A stretch of 64,000 bases of DNA from Rhexocercosporidium sp. MPI-PUGE-AT-0058 (GCA_020746875.1 JAGTJL010000016.1:620001-684000); one strand, 5' to 3'; numbered from the stretch's first letter, positions 35,701-48,472 are shown. Made by a program: numbers and translations. Notes: generated from the sequence alone by a model not told the origin.

Positions 35701-37380
35701 CTTATTTAATAGCTTAAATCTTAATTATATATTAGTAATTATTAACCGGTATTCGGAGATAACTCGGTATTTAATGTATTATAAAACGATTAATATTCCC
35801 GAATTTACGGAATTATTATTTAAAAAAGTATTTTCTTTTTTTAACGTATTTTAAAATATTATATTTAATAATAATATAATATTTATTAATAAATTTTTAT
35901 TTAATTTTTACTTTTATATATATATTATATAAAAATTAAGTTTTATATATTATTTTTAAATAAATAAATAAATAAAAAAGTAAAACTAAAAATTAAAAAT
36001 ATATTTTCATATTTTCTACGAAATATTATAAAAAAATTTAATAAAGAAATTAACTTTTATTTAATTTACTTATAATAATTCTTTTTATTAAACGCTTTAA
36101 ATATTTTTATTTTAAATCTATTATAAGTATAAGTCGGTAATATTACAAAACCTTAAAGATAATATTTTAAAAAAAATCAATATTAGCTGCTCGAGACAGA
36201 ATCAAATTATTAAATAATTAAAGCCATAGCTAAATCTCTTTACGTGAATAGCTAAATCCCCATACGCTAAGTAAGCGAGTTAAAAATAAAGAATGCATTT
36301 ATTACTATTAAAATTAATATATATAACTATATATAATATATATCTGGCCCTCTCATGCCAAATCATTTACTTTAAACTCTGCATCCTAAGTATATACCTT
36401 AATTTCACTAATTACCTGCAGGAGGCGCAGGGCTACAAGCTTAAGAAAGAGCATTTATAATAGCAATAATAAGTAGTGGTAATAGAAGTGCGTTAAAGTA
36501 TTAAGTTAAGTTTAAATAACTTCAACTTCTTTAATTCTTGCCTCAGGGGTAATTACGTAATCATGAAGGTTTATGCTATATATCAAAGGCCTTTGCCACT
36601 TAATATTAGTATGGCGCGGGAAGGTTAATAAATGACACTCGCCGAGTTATTAAAAATTTAGCGTATGGGGATTTAGCTATTCACGTATAGAGATTTAGCT
36701 GTGGCCATAATTAACGAGCTAAACTTACGAAAGTTTAAAATTATACGTAATAAAACCGGACAAGCTATTATAATACTCAGTATTTAAATAAATATTTTTA
36801 ATTAAAATAATAAATAATATTTAATATTAAGAATATTTAATTAAAGACTAAAAAATTATCGCTAAATATATCGGCTTATTCCAAATTATTAAGTACGTAA
36901 ATAATACGGCATATATTCTAAAGTTATTAAGCTTATATAAAAAACTTTATTTAATATTTATATATTTTTATTAAAAGAATATATAATATAAATTAATAAA
37001 TAACCAAATAATTACGTACTCGGTGAGGTTCCGAAGCTAAGCGAAGAAAATAATTTTTAAAAATAAGAAATCGAAAGTATTTTTAATTATAAATAAAATA
37101 AAATAAATAAAATTAAAAAATGTTTAATTAAATAAAAAGATTTCTTAAAAAATCATAATATTTAATTCTTAATATATTTAATCTCGCGAATATTAACGAA
37201 ATTCTTAATATATTTAATAAAAATTATAAATTATAAATTATAAAATTAAATATTAAATATAAAGAAATATAAAACTTTTGCGTAATTTATAAGAAAACCA
37301 AGAAATTATAAAAATTAAAAAAATTAAAAAAGCACCGCCGATTATAAATAAAAAAATTTTCATATATTTTCTTATAAAAG
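32760..37380 (+). pseudogene. G2 pol remnant
   Basis: This is collinear with G1 pol: a reverse transcriptase palm around 33,980-34,020 with an aligned DDILIY-type block (here DNILIYF), an RNase H ETDASGF-equivalent around 34,455, an integrase core around 35,650-35,800 and a chromodomain remnant around 37,060-37,220. It is interrupted by element C. Stops are denser than in G1. Confidence 0.75.
36222..36706. mobile_element. Non-autonomous Mutator-type element C (485 bp)
   Basis: The ends are AGCCATAGCTAAATCTC (first G changed by RIP) and, inverted, GGCCACAGCTAAATCTC, again with paired AGCTAAATC boxes. A perfect 8-bp duplication ATAATTAA lies on both sides (36,214-36,221 and 36,707-36,714). The unoccupied site in G1 is at about 17,849-17,856 (ATAATAAA). 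There is no coding capacity. The interior is not obviously the same as that of B beyond the first approximately 90 bp. Confidence 0.87.
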
Positions 37381-39081
37381 TTTTAAGAGTTTTATTAAAG
37401 CTTTAAAAGTAATATTAACATAAGTATAAAATATATAATATTATATTAAAAAAAAGAAACTTATAAAATACATTTAAATTATAATTAAAAAAATAACGAG
37501 ATTTTATTTTAATTATAATTGAAGAAATAACGAGATTTTATTTTAATTATAAATACTAAAGTATAAAGTATTTATTTTGTAAATTAAATTATTCAGAAAC
37601 CTTAAATCTTTAACGTTAAACTTAAACTTATATTATAATATTTATTAAGCGCTAAAGAATTATCTCTTAGAATAACTCTAATAATCTCGTTCGATATAAT
37701 CTTATTTTATTATAATATTAATATGCATTAATAGCGGAATAAGTAGGGAATACTTATAATAATAATTATAATTTAATAATAACCGAATCTTTATTATTAA
37801 TTCTTTAATTAAATTATACGTAATCTAATTAGCTTCGGAAGCGGTAGTAATAATATAAACGTTCTTAAATTCAAATATATTATTAATTAAGCGTATTATA
37901 TTCTTATAAAACTTCTCGAATTCTTTTATTTTATTAATATATTAATAATATTCCGGAAGAAAAAGAAAGATATAACTTATAAAAAATGTATTAATAAAAA
38001 AAGAAATCTAATTAGTATTTTTTTTATTTAAAAGATACGCGCGATAAAAAAAATCGATTATACGGTGCTTCTCGAGCTAAATAGCGAAGCTTTAAACTAT
38101 TATAAAAAGCATGAAATTATAATTTTCGAGAGCGACGCCGGTATTATATTAATTATTCTTGCGAAGCCTAATTCTCGAAATCGAAAGTAAAGTTCTTTAT
38201 AATATAAATACTTTTATAAAAGAAATAAAAGAAAAATTTATTTAATAATTAATATATAATTTATTTTTAACGCATTTAATATTATATTAGTAATAAATTT
38301 TATAAATATAAGTACATACGACGAATAAACGGCTTTCTGCTCGAAATAATAATTTTAATTCTTTTTGCTTTTTTTTATTAATATAATAAAAGAAAGGATT
38401 AATTAATATAATTTTAAAATATTAGTTATAAAAATTTCTGCGAAGCTAGTTTATAAAATTATTAAGTACGATAGATTTAAGACGCTGAACGAAAGATATA
38501 ATAATAATATTAATAATTAATTTTAAAAAAAAAATTCGAGAAAATAATAACGTATAATTATAAGTATTATATATAAATAAGCTAAAGAAGAAATTTTTTT
38601 ATTAACGCGATAAAGAAGTTATTTATATATACGTCTCGGCGAAATAATAAAATCGTAATTATTACGCAATTATATTATTACTTCACCGACCGAAGATAAC
38701 TTTTTAATAAAATAATAATAATAATTACAGCACTCGAATATAAATATAAGAGCTCTTATATATATATACGTAAGAATCTTATAATTAAAGTAAATATCTT
38801 TTATTATTTTATAAAATTATTCTTATTTACTAAATCAGAAATATTAATATATTATATAAAAACGGCTTATAAAGTAATCGGACGACGGTAATATAATATT
38901 ATATACTTAATATAATAATCTAAATAATTATATTAATCTGATTAATTAAACTTATTAAGCGGAATACGGCTATCCGATCTACTGCGGCTTGGTCTTCGCT
39001 TTAAGCGACGCGAAAGCGTACCGATATATTATTAATTAAAGTATTAATATTACGAACGCTATTATTAAGAAAAGGAATAAT
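37380..39081 (+). other. G2 post-pol region
   Basis: This is collinear with G1 18,480-20,319, including the coding-like segment, but more degraded. It is useful only for comparing substitution patterns with G1. Confidence 0.6.
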
Positions 39082-39337
39082 TATTATATATATACTTATT
39101 TATTTTATTTATCCGAAATCGGGCTTATAATATAAAAAGGCCGAAGCTTTTATAATATTAATATAATTAATTTTATTTATATTTTTAATTACGCCGGCGT
39201 TTTACTTTCCTTTATAAGTAATTCCTTTTATATATACGCTTTTCTTTTAAACTTTTTTAAAAGCCAGAGATTAATTCTTTAAATATATTTTCCTTAAACT
39301 TTTATAAAGCTTTATTTACCGTGAACTTCATCTGACA
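39082..39337 (+). repeat. 3' LTR of G2
   Basis: This 256-bp repeat ends CATCTGACA. It shows the original CA terminus that RIP changed to TA in the G1 LTRs. Confidence 0.82.
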
Positions 39338-39571
39338 GAACCCTTTTTATTCTTTAAGTATTCTCTTATATTTTAAAAATCAAAGCTTACGTTTACTTTT
39401 AAAATAAAGAATTATTAAAAGCAATTAAAATATAATAATTTATACCCCTGAATATAATTAATTTTTTATAAAATAAAATAATAAATAAAACTTAATAAAA
39501 AAGAATTTTACAAAAGAATATATAATATTATAAATAAAACTCTTCAATTAAAAGATAAGCTTATCATATAA
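39338..39571. other. AT-rich spacer between G2 and element A
   Basis: No gene or known repeat is seen. The last 8 bp (TCATATAA) are the target duplication of element A. Confidence 0.5.
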
Positions 39572-42073
39572 GGCCATAGCTAAATCGCAGTGTGGGAATA
39601 GTTAAATCGCAGTGCGTTAAGACTCTATTAACTTGGCGAGTACATTTAGAAACCTTGTCCTCCTATACTAATTTGTACTGGAGAGCAAGGGCTATTAATG
39701 TAAAGTATAAATATTTATAATTACTTAATTACTCTTAAGGCTAAGAATTAAAATTGAAGCTATTTAGACTCTCTGCTTTAATAATTTATTATTATTATTA
39801 TTATTGCCTCTATTTAATGACTTCTAAACCTAAAGCTTGTGGCCTTGCGCTTTCTTTAGTAATTTATAATAATACTATTACCGGATTTGCTATATGACAG
39901 GCGTATGCAAAAGTTAATAGATATGCTTTTAAATATTAAAATAATATACTATTCTGTATAATATTTGCTTGCGATCGAGTAGGCAAATATAATTTTAAGG
40001 GAAAGAAGTCTAATATTTACTAATCGAAGAGGCGTAAGAATATAAGTTTTAAGAAGTATAATTATTAAATAAGAGTCTCTATATTAAGAGATAAAGACTT
40101 AAAGGAGGAGCAGTGGAAATTAAGGGTTTTAAAGGCTATATATAACTATGCGGCTTCCGCAGACTTTATAGCTTATTTAGTATACAGAATTACTTTTATT
40201 CCGGCAAAAGTATATGCTTTTATTAACTCTTTAACTAAGGCCGGCTTATTAAACGCCTAAATTCTGTTAGTCTTAAAAGAAGAAGACTTTAATACTTCTT
40301 TAATCTTTAAAGATATTTTTAATCTTATATAAATAAAGCGTAAAAAAGAATTAAATAAAAAGTCATTAATTTAATAGCTTATAGAAGTATATAATTCCTT
40401 TTAATAAAATCAATTCTATTACTTATAAATTATAAAAGCTATAAGCAAATAACTTCTCCCCTCAGTTCTACTCTTAAAGTAATCTTTTATAACGCTTCTT
40501 CTTCATCCACTTTACTTCTCTTCGATTATAAAAGCAGCGCCTTAATATCTTACTTCTCGATTATATATATAAAACTAACCGATTTAATATGCCGTTATTA
40601 AATATATATAATATTATAAAGAATAATATAATAATTCAGTTTAGATTAATATTTTTATTAAGGGAGATTAAAAAAAAACTATAATTAAGCGCTAATATAA
40701 CTTAAAGTACTTATGTCTTAATATATAATTCAAGAGCTAGTTTCTATTATAATAAATAAGGAATTAGTTTAATCGAGTGTATTAAAGCATTCTTTCTATT
40801 TGCGCGCTACTTCTTTTGCCGGTAGTATATTAATATAAATCTATTTATAAAGATTAAGAAGTACTTCCTTAAGCTAGTTAAAGACATTACTGGAAACTGG
40901 ACACGTTATCCAAGCTTTTAAGTATTCTTAAGCTCTTAGAATATATTATTAACTAGCATAACTGAGGAAGTATATTATACTAGCTTAGAAAACCTCCGTG
41001 CCGAGTTTTTATTAAGTGCTATAAGCTATGGTAAGAGTACCTGGCACCTCTAAAAGAAGAAGCTTATTACCTTTTAAGTAAATTAATCGTATTACTTTAG
41101 GATTATAATTACTAGTTTAATTAAAAGGTATTATATTACTTTGAAATTATATTTATAACGTAAGTATATTAATCCTAAGGAAGTATTTCTTAAATTATAG
41201 CTCTTTTGAAATGCTCAATACTTCGGTATATCTTTAGCTATTGCATAGCAATAACTACGGCTTTAATATAATATAAATATACTTCTTTTAGCTATAATTC
41301 TTCTATTTGTTTATAGCCGGGCCCTCCTGAAAATCGTATAAGAGCGCAGCAAACTCCTTTCCTAAGGCCTTTTACTAAATAGCTATATATATATTATATA
41401 ATAAGCTTTAAGTCTACTTTGCCTTTATACTTTCTAAAAACGATAGTAATGAGGTAAGAGTATCTTATTAAATAATATTTATTATTATTAATATTACAAT
41501 AGGCCTAAATTAATATTCTTTCCTCTTTTAGTTATTCTTTACTCTTAAATCTATTAAAAGTAAAAGGGAAAGATAGACTTAAAGGTGCCCTTAATAATAA
41601 AGTGCTCCTTTTAAATACTCGCCGGGACTTTTTATTCTTCGAACTACTTTTAAACTTTGCTCTTATATCACTTAGGCAGCCTTTTATAATATAAAATAGC
41701 CTGTCATCGACTGCAATAGTAATGCAGAGGCTTAAGAATAAATATTAAGATAGCTATAAACTCGGTACACGAAAAGAGAAGGGGTATATATATAATATAT
41801 TATTAATTTATTATTTAGATAATATAATAAATGCTATTACAGCTAGTGAAGCTGTAATTTAAAGAGATATAATTAAAGAGGTAAAAGTATATACTTAAGA
41901 TACAGACGTTAAAAAAGATTTGAATAAATTAATATAATTATAACAAGCTTATAATATATTATATATAATTATACATATAAATCTTAGTAGTAATAAATGC
42001 ACATTACACTTTCAGCTCGCCTAGTTAGCGCACTGCGATTTAGCTATTCCCGCACTGCGATTTAGCTGTGGCC
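39572..42073 (+). mobile_element. Mutator-like element A (2,502 bp), putative source of B, C and D
   Basis: The inverted ends of about 48 bp start GGCCATAGCTAAATCGCAG on the left and, inverted, GGCCACAGCTAAATCGCAG on the right. Each holds two AGCTAAATC-type boxes separated by about 15 bp. The flanking octamers TCATATAA and TTATATAA differ by one RIP-type C/T. Inside is a Mutator-type transposase on the plus strand. It is visibly less AT-rich than its neighbours, which suggests a younger insertion or milder RIP. Confidence 0.87.
39960..41900 (+). pseudogene. MULE transposase of element A (RIP-broken)
   Basis: The N-terminal block from about 39,970 reads CDRVGKYNFKGKKS, then SKRRKNISFKKYNY. 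It resembles the zinc/FAR1-like DNA-binding region common to fungal Mutator-like transposases, followed by EEQWKLRVLKAIYNY (the WxLKVLEGxHNH pattern). Further on, about 40,850-41,220 carries IKKYFLKLVKDITGNWTRYP, then LENLRAEFL and FLKLQLFWNAQYFGIS-like text with stops for Trp and Gln, as in the C-terminal half of the family. At least a dozen in-frame TAA/TAG codons abolish function. The alternative, a captured host gene, is less likely because the motif order matches transposases. Confidence 0.78.
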
Positions 42074-42081
42074 TTATATAA

Positions 42082-42600
42082 TTACTTTAAAAATAAATAA
42101 AAAGTAAAGAATATATATAAAAAAAAACTGCTTTAAAACGAGTCTTTTAAAAGAATTGCTTTAGTTAAGCACGAATATTTATTAAGTTAATAAAAGTAAT
42201 CTATACTTTAAATTTCTGCTAAAAGAGGTTTTTAATAAGTTCGTTTATTAATATATAGCTTATAAAAAATATTCTGTTATAAAAGTACTTATTAAAACTC
42301 TCAATGTAATTATATATTTTAAATATTAATATAACGCAATTTAATAGAAATACGCTAATTTTACTAACGTTTAACTAAATCGTTTATTAATTATTATAAG
42401 AAATAATTTAAGCTGCTCTTATATTAAAGCGTAATTCTTAAAAGAATCGCTAAAATATTATAAACTCTTTGCCGGTGCGCTTTACTCCAAGAAGCTTTAC
42501 TTATATTGTAAAAGTAATAATTATATTTTATAAAGCTATTCTTTAAAGGATTAAACTTTTAAAAAATATAAAAATATATTTATTAAAAGATTACTTTATT
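42082..42600. other. AT-rich sequence of unknown origin
   Basis: No frame or repeat could be identified. It may be the downstream part (RNase H side) of the Copia remnant that follows. Confidence 0.35.
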
Positions 42601-43210
42601 TTCATATTATTTATAAAAGAAGCATTTAATATTATTATAAAGTAAGAATCGCGTAGCTTATAATTATAAGTAATCGCTAAGAATAAGTGCCGAAAAAATA
42701 ACGAATTATTTAATTAATTATAGCCAGGTGCTTTTAAGAAGGATTAATTAAAATTAAAAATGCTTTAAAGTAATAAAAGCGACGTCTGCGCGTAATATAA
42801 TTATAATATAAAGCACTGATTCAATTTTATCTTAAAACTCTTTAATTTAAATTAAAATAATTTATTTTTAATTTTTTAATAGCTCGATTTAAAATAATAA
42901 TATATTTAAGTAATTTTTATTTATGAATTTAAATCGAAAAGCGACTTTTTAAATATAAGTATTATATATTAAAAAAATAATCTTCGCTAATTGATTTTTA
43001 ATAATACGAACGCCTAAGAATTATTCCGTTTACTGTTTTCTAATAAGCTTATATATTATATTTAAGTCGTCGATAATTAATTTGGCGTCTTTAAGAGCCG
43101 AAATATAATAAAGCACTTAAATATTATTAATATAAAATATCATCAATACCGTACGTTACTCGTTTATAAATATATAAGGCTCTTCTTTATAAGCGATTAA
43201 CTTTAAAGTT
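42600..43210 (-). pseudogene. Ty1/Copia pol fragment (reverse transcriptase)
   Basis: On the minus strand from about 43,205 a frame reads LIAYKEEPYIFINE-stop-RTVLMIFYINNI, then VLYYISALKDAKLIIDDL. This corresponds to the P-x-(L/I)-F-x-N...-V-x-x-x-YVDD(L/I) block of Copia reverse transcriptases, with both Asp codons changed to Asn by G-to-A. It is the only Copia sequence I can recognise. No LTR of this element is identified. Confidence 0.65.
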
Positions 43211-43930
43211 ATAAGATTATATTAAGCCTCGGCTAAACTCGCTTAATAATATAAGATTATATTAAGCATATAGCTTAAATTACTGTATTCGGTATAAGAT
43301 TATATTAAGCATACCTTTCTATAACTTAATTACCTTTATATAAAGCTCCGGCTTCGTATAAAGCTCCGGCTTCCGTGCTTTAAACCTCGTAAACTCGCAA
43401 GCAAATATTTAATTAAATTATACAAGCGAATATATACGTGATTAATTAAACATTACGGTCCGTATATTTACTCGATGTAAATACGGTGAGTTATATTAAT
43501 CTTAATAATCGAGAAATAAGTGTATTACGTATAATAAGATAAATAATAACTAATATAATTAAGATATTATTTTTAATTAAGCATAAAGCTCTTATTTAAT
43601 AGTAAACGTACTAATCTTATATAAAACCTCTCGTATTATTAGGACCGCTAAGACCGCTAGACTTTTAGCGGTTTACCGGTTTTAGCGGTCGTTACGTAAA
43701 AGAGTCGCGTAATTTAGGGGCTTATCTGTCTTTTAGTTATTTACTGATAATAATAATTATATAATATATAACTTATAAAATCCTAAGTATTAAGGTTTTT
43801 TAAAAAGACGTTTTTAAGAGCGATACTCTCTTAATATACTTTCCTAAAACTCTTACTTTCCTGAAATTATAATCCTGAGTATAACGCTATCCCGGGGTCC
43901 AGTATTACGGGACGCGGGGCGTTCGTAATA
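43211..43930. repeat. Short tandem and inverted repeats, junction region
   Basis: ATAAGATTATATTAAGC occurs three times (about 43,215, 43,250 and 43,290). ATAAAGCTCCGGCTTC occurs twice in tandem (about 43,349-43,380). At 43,642-43,690 two ACCGCTAA boxes face two TTAGCGGT boxes and can form a strong hairpin. At about 43,465-43,490 CGTATATTTAC faces GTAAATACG. No gene is seen. These may be parts of the terminus of a decayed element. Confidence 0.55.
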
Positions 43931-44993
43931 TTAAAGTAGTTATATAGACCTAGAAATCCCCCGTATAATATAATCATTATTCATACTAAATCTCTTCTTT
44001 GCGTATTATTAGTCGAGTAATAATTAAGAAATTTATAATAAAACGCCGGTAAAATTTAACGAAACTAATAAAAACTTAGATATTTTTAATACTTTTAAGC
44101 TTTAACTAGTCTTTAATAATATTTATTCGGCTTTACTTTATTAATATTCTAGCGGGGGATATTATACAATTTAAAAGGTTTATACTCTAAATATTAAAAG
44201 AGTATTTCGATAGCTTAACGAAGAGATTTACTTGTTATAATCCCTTAAGAACTTAACGAACGTAGTTCTTATATTAAAATAAATCTATCGAATATATTAA
44301 GATATCGTTAAAATAAATAATATAATTAATATTTACGAATCTTATTAATATATAATTAATATATACTTAAAATATCGCCGGCGTACTAAATAATCCAAAC
44401 GATATTATTTAATACTCGTAATACTTATAATGAGTGCGGAATATAATTTTTTATTTATTTATTTCTTTAATTTCAATATAATAATATATATTCTGTAAAT
44501 TTAAATTAATAAAAATCTTTACGTCCCGGAATTTATTTAGCGTCTTAATAATTAACGGCAAGAGATATTAATCCTTAATTATAATTTAGTTTAAGACTTT
44601 ATAATCGATATACAGTCGAAGGTTATTATCTTTCTTTATTATAAATAAAATAAGAGCGTTAATTAAACTCTTACTTTTCTTTATTTACCTTTTAGGTTTA
44701 AAAGATTTAAAATAACTTTAAAGAACTTCTAATTCCGTTTTAAAAAAGTTATAAATTAGAAAGTATAAGGGCTTCGCACCCGGTTTTAAGTCGATAATAT
44801 ATTAATGACTTTATAGCGAAGGCAGCTCGTTCTTTTTTTCCTTTTAAAAAACGGTTTTAAATTTATAATATTATTATAAGATAATAAGTATATTATCGGC
44901 GTTTAATAAGCGTGTAATATTAAAGCTAAGTATTATAGCGTACGCGAGCGATGCTTTTTTATTAATAAGTTATATAAAGTCTTCAGGTCTTAT
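43930..44993 (-). pseudogene. Gypsy element V fragment (reverse transcriptase)
   Basis: On the minus strand from about 44,690 the text reads ALILFIIKKDNNLRLYIDY, then LLPLIIKTLNKFRD, then YEYQIISFGL. These are the A-P-I-L-F-V-K-K, Y-R-x-L-N, P-L-P-L-I and Y-E-Y-x-V-M-P-F-G-L blocks of a Ty3/Gypsy reverse transcriptase. The fragment is cut on the right by the second U copy (44,994) and fades on the left at about 43,930. It is distinct from U, G, W and Z at the aligned blocks. Confidence 0.7.
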
Positions 44994-47461
44994 AATATTA
45001 AAATTATATATTTAAAGTATATAATTTATTAAAAAAGAAGAAAGGCATAATTTAAATAAAAAGGAAAAGTTATAATAATAAAAATCGGTATTATCTTTAA
45101 AAAGATATTGCCTTAGAAGCTATTTTTAATATAATAAGAAGCAGCTTAATTACGTAATAAATAGACCTCTGAAGTTAACCTTATTATATACGTCTTTTTC
45201 TTAAAAAACTTATGCTCGACCTCGAGTAAAAAAATAAGAATTAATATTATAGCTTTAAAGCTTTAAATACTTAAAGGAAAATATATCTGAGTAAAGACAA
45301 GTAAGTATTAAATGACTTATATCTTACTTTTAAAAGTAAATAATTATCTTACTTAATACTTTTAAATATTATCTTTTATTTTTATTTTTATTTTTTTTAT
45401 TTTAAATAACTTTATTATTTTTTATAATACTTTTAAAGAAGCTTTACGCGTCTTTTTATATTTATATTAGTTTTTTTTATATCTTTTAGTACTTGTCGTA
45501 TTATTTCTGTCGCTTAACTTGCCTTTTTAAATATTATATTTAAATAAACTTTAACTTTAATGAAATTAAAGTAATTCTTTTAAAATAAATCGGCGTATAA
45601 TTATTATTTTAAATAAGTTCTTAATTCCTTTTCCTATAACGCAGAGATTAACTTTTCTTATAAAATAAAGATCAATCTTTAATAAGTTATAAGTTATTTT
45701 AAACCGCTTTTATTATCGTTTTCTTTTAATTTACTTTTTATTATTAATTAATTAAAAAAGATAAGAAACTAAAAGTAAGTTCTTTTTTATTCGATATTAC
45801 TAATTTTTAAATCTTAATAATTCTTTAATATAATTTAAAGTCTTAAAATGAAAGCGTAGCTTTAATTACTTTATTAAAATAAGAAGTATCTTTAATTTCG
45901 TTACTTATTTAAGCCTTTATTAATTATATTATAAGCAACCTTTAAATTAATAATATTAAGCTTTCCGGAAATCCTTTCTTATTAAAGCACTTCTTTTATT
46001 TAAAAGAAAAGTTCTTTTTAAAGAATTATATATTAATATAACTCTGCAATAACTTTAAAAGTAATAGAAATATACCTCGAATACCTTTATAAGCCGATAT
46101 AAGCCAAGTCGGATTTTAAGTTTAAAAAAGAAGTAAATATATCTTAAAAGCGGAAGTAATAGTATTCTTTTTTAATTAATTAATATTTAGCTAAAAAGAG
46201 CTCTTAACTTAAAGTCTAGTTAATTTGATTAATAAGAGACAGCTTTATAAGGATAAAATTAAAAGAATACTTATAAATAACTTAAATATTTATAATAAAA
46301 TATTATTTACTTACTTAAATCCTTTATAAGATTATTATTGCAATAGAATTATAATAATAATATTTGAATTCCGATAAGCGAGATTTTAAAACGACTAAGG
46401 AAAAAGCGTATAATTTAAATTAATTAAAATTTCCCTTCGCATAAAATAATTCTGCTTGTTTTATTATTTTAAAATTAATTAATTAAAACTCTAAGGAAAT
46501 AAAGTCGTTATTATTTTAATACTTTAATGCGTTATTTAAAATAGCTTAAGGCAGGCTTATCTTATTATAATATTTAATCCGCTATTTTATACTTTTGCTT
46601 TTAATTAAGTTATTACTATTAACACTTAGGTAATATAAGGGCTTAGACTAATAGTCGTCGATCGAGAGAACTTATAAAATTTAATAATAACTCTTACGTC
46701 AAACTTTAAGCTTATAATAATTTAATCGCTGATTTCCGAGGACCGATAATTTAATTAAAAATAAAATACTTATAATATAAAAATTAAAAGCGTAAGAGAA
46801 ATATAAAAAAGCTAGGGATTTATAACTTATTAACCGTACTTATTTTACTTATTTTTAACTCAACTATTACGGTCTCGAAATACTAATCTCCGGTTCTAAA
46901 CACGTTATATTAAAGTTATTAATATTTAAATAAACCTTTTATATTATTAATAATAAATTTGTCGATTTTTATTACCGATATAAAGCAGTTATAATAGCTT
47001 ATTTTCCTTACAATAACTTATAGCCTGTCGCGCGCTTTATCGTTTATTTAAATATATAAATTAATTTTATTTATTTAATTTTATAAGCTCTTTTAAATCT
47101 TAAGTCGTTTAATTATATATAACCTCTTAATCGTTATATATCTTCTTTTTAAACTAATAGCTTATTTATTATAATCTTAAGAGCTGTTTTAATTAAAATA
47201 AATCTTTTTTATTATAAAGTATTTAAATAATATTAAAGAAGAATTTTTAATCTTCGATTACTTTCGGAGACTTATTATACGAGCCTGCTTCGGCAATATA
47301 TCTCGGGGGATTATTATTTTCGGCACTTAACTTATTAATATATTAAGATTATTAACGCTTTAAAACGGCTCGTCGAAAGAACTTCGTTTAACTTATTATT
47401 TAATTCTTTATAAGATTTAATAAAAAATAAGTATTTAATTAAATTATATTCTTTTATAACG

Positions 47462-47463
47462 TA
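47462..47463. repeat. TA target duplication of Y, left (partner 56,635-56,636)
   Basis: The intact U copy has a single TA at 3,892-3,893 in the context ATAACGTAAGCTATAA, which shows directly that Y inserted at TA and duplicated it. Confidence 0.85.
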
Positions 47464-47547
47464 CTAGCCGGTTCCCCTCTTATTTTGCTCGGGGCTCGCT
47501 AATAGTCGGGCTAAGCAAATGTTACGGCTAAGCAAAAGTATTATAGC
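47464..47547 (+). repeat. Left terminal inverted repeat of Y
   Basis: This matches 56,551-56,634 inverted over 84 bp with a handful of RIP-type differences (for example GCTCGGGG against ACTCGGGG). Confidence 0.9.
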
Positions 47548-47559
47548 TCGGGTTTACGT

Positions 47560-48467
47560 TAAGGAATTAATTTTAATATATTCCTTACTAAAACCTTAAC
47601 GAAAATAATAATTATTTAAATAAATTATTAACGCCTAAATACTAAAAGATATATAATCGTTTCTCACTCGAATATTATTTATAAAATTAGACTTACGTAT
47701 CCTTTTAATAATATTAAGTGATGGCGGCGCGATATCTTTAGGCTTATTAATAGCCGTATTAAGCTCTAAAAGTATATTAAAGTCGTCGTCGTTAATATGA
47801 GACTTAACTTAAGTCTCTTATATAACTTGCTAAAGACTCGGATACCCTTTTTTAGTCGAAAATACCGCTTTTATAGCTATAGGTTTTTTATCCGGCTCTC
47901 GATTAAGTATAAAAAGCTTAGGAAGAGGTTCTTTTTTACGCTTTTAATACTCTGCAGCTTCTTTAAATCTGATTTTATTAGCTTTTCTAGCTATTATTCC
48001 GCGCACTCGGAGAGACTCTTTATATTTATTAATTATTATAAATAGTTGCCTCTTAGCTTTCTTATTACTCTCCAGTTGCTCGATCTCTTTTTTAGCTTTA
48101 ATTTAAAATCGTAGCTTAAATATAATACTTTTATTAAAAGATCCCTTGCTTTTAATTATACGACGAGAAGTATTTTTATAATTAATATCGTCTTATATTT
48201 TTTACTATAAAAAAGCGTACTCTATAGCCTAGAAATAAGCTTTTTATAATTAGACCGAAGTCTTTTTTATAATAGACTTAAAAACTTTAATTATATTATC
48301 CGAGAATTAAATAAAATCCTTAATAATAAAAGACTTCATAATTGTTATCGTCTTTTAAATAGTTTTTATTAAATTTAATAAAAGCAGTTAAGGCAATTAT
48401 AAATCATTTGGAAAAGAGTTTTACTTGGGTATCTTTTTATTAAAGCTTTTAATATTTTTAATTCCGG
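47560..48467 (-). pseudogene. Y transposase, C-terminal part
   Basis: The minus strand contains KKEIEQLESNKKAKRQLFII, followed by NKYKESLRVRGIIARKADLK, a Lys/Glu-rich coiled-coil-like tail found at the C-terminus of many fungal pogo-type transposases. An 82-codon plus-strand frame with ATG at 47,797 is only its antisense shadow. Confidence 0.65.
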
Positions 48468-48472
48468 CCTTA
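48468..48472. repeat. CCTTA target duplication of Z, left (partner 55,203-55,207)
   Basis: The same pentamer directly adjoins both LTRs. It is a non-trivial sequence and gives good support for the element limits. Confidence 0.9.

Noticed and set aside
47797..48045. 82-codon plus-strand frame
   Set aside because: It is antisense to the C-terminal part of the Y transposase, which has family-like text on the minus strand.
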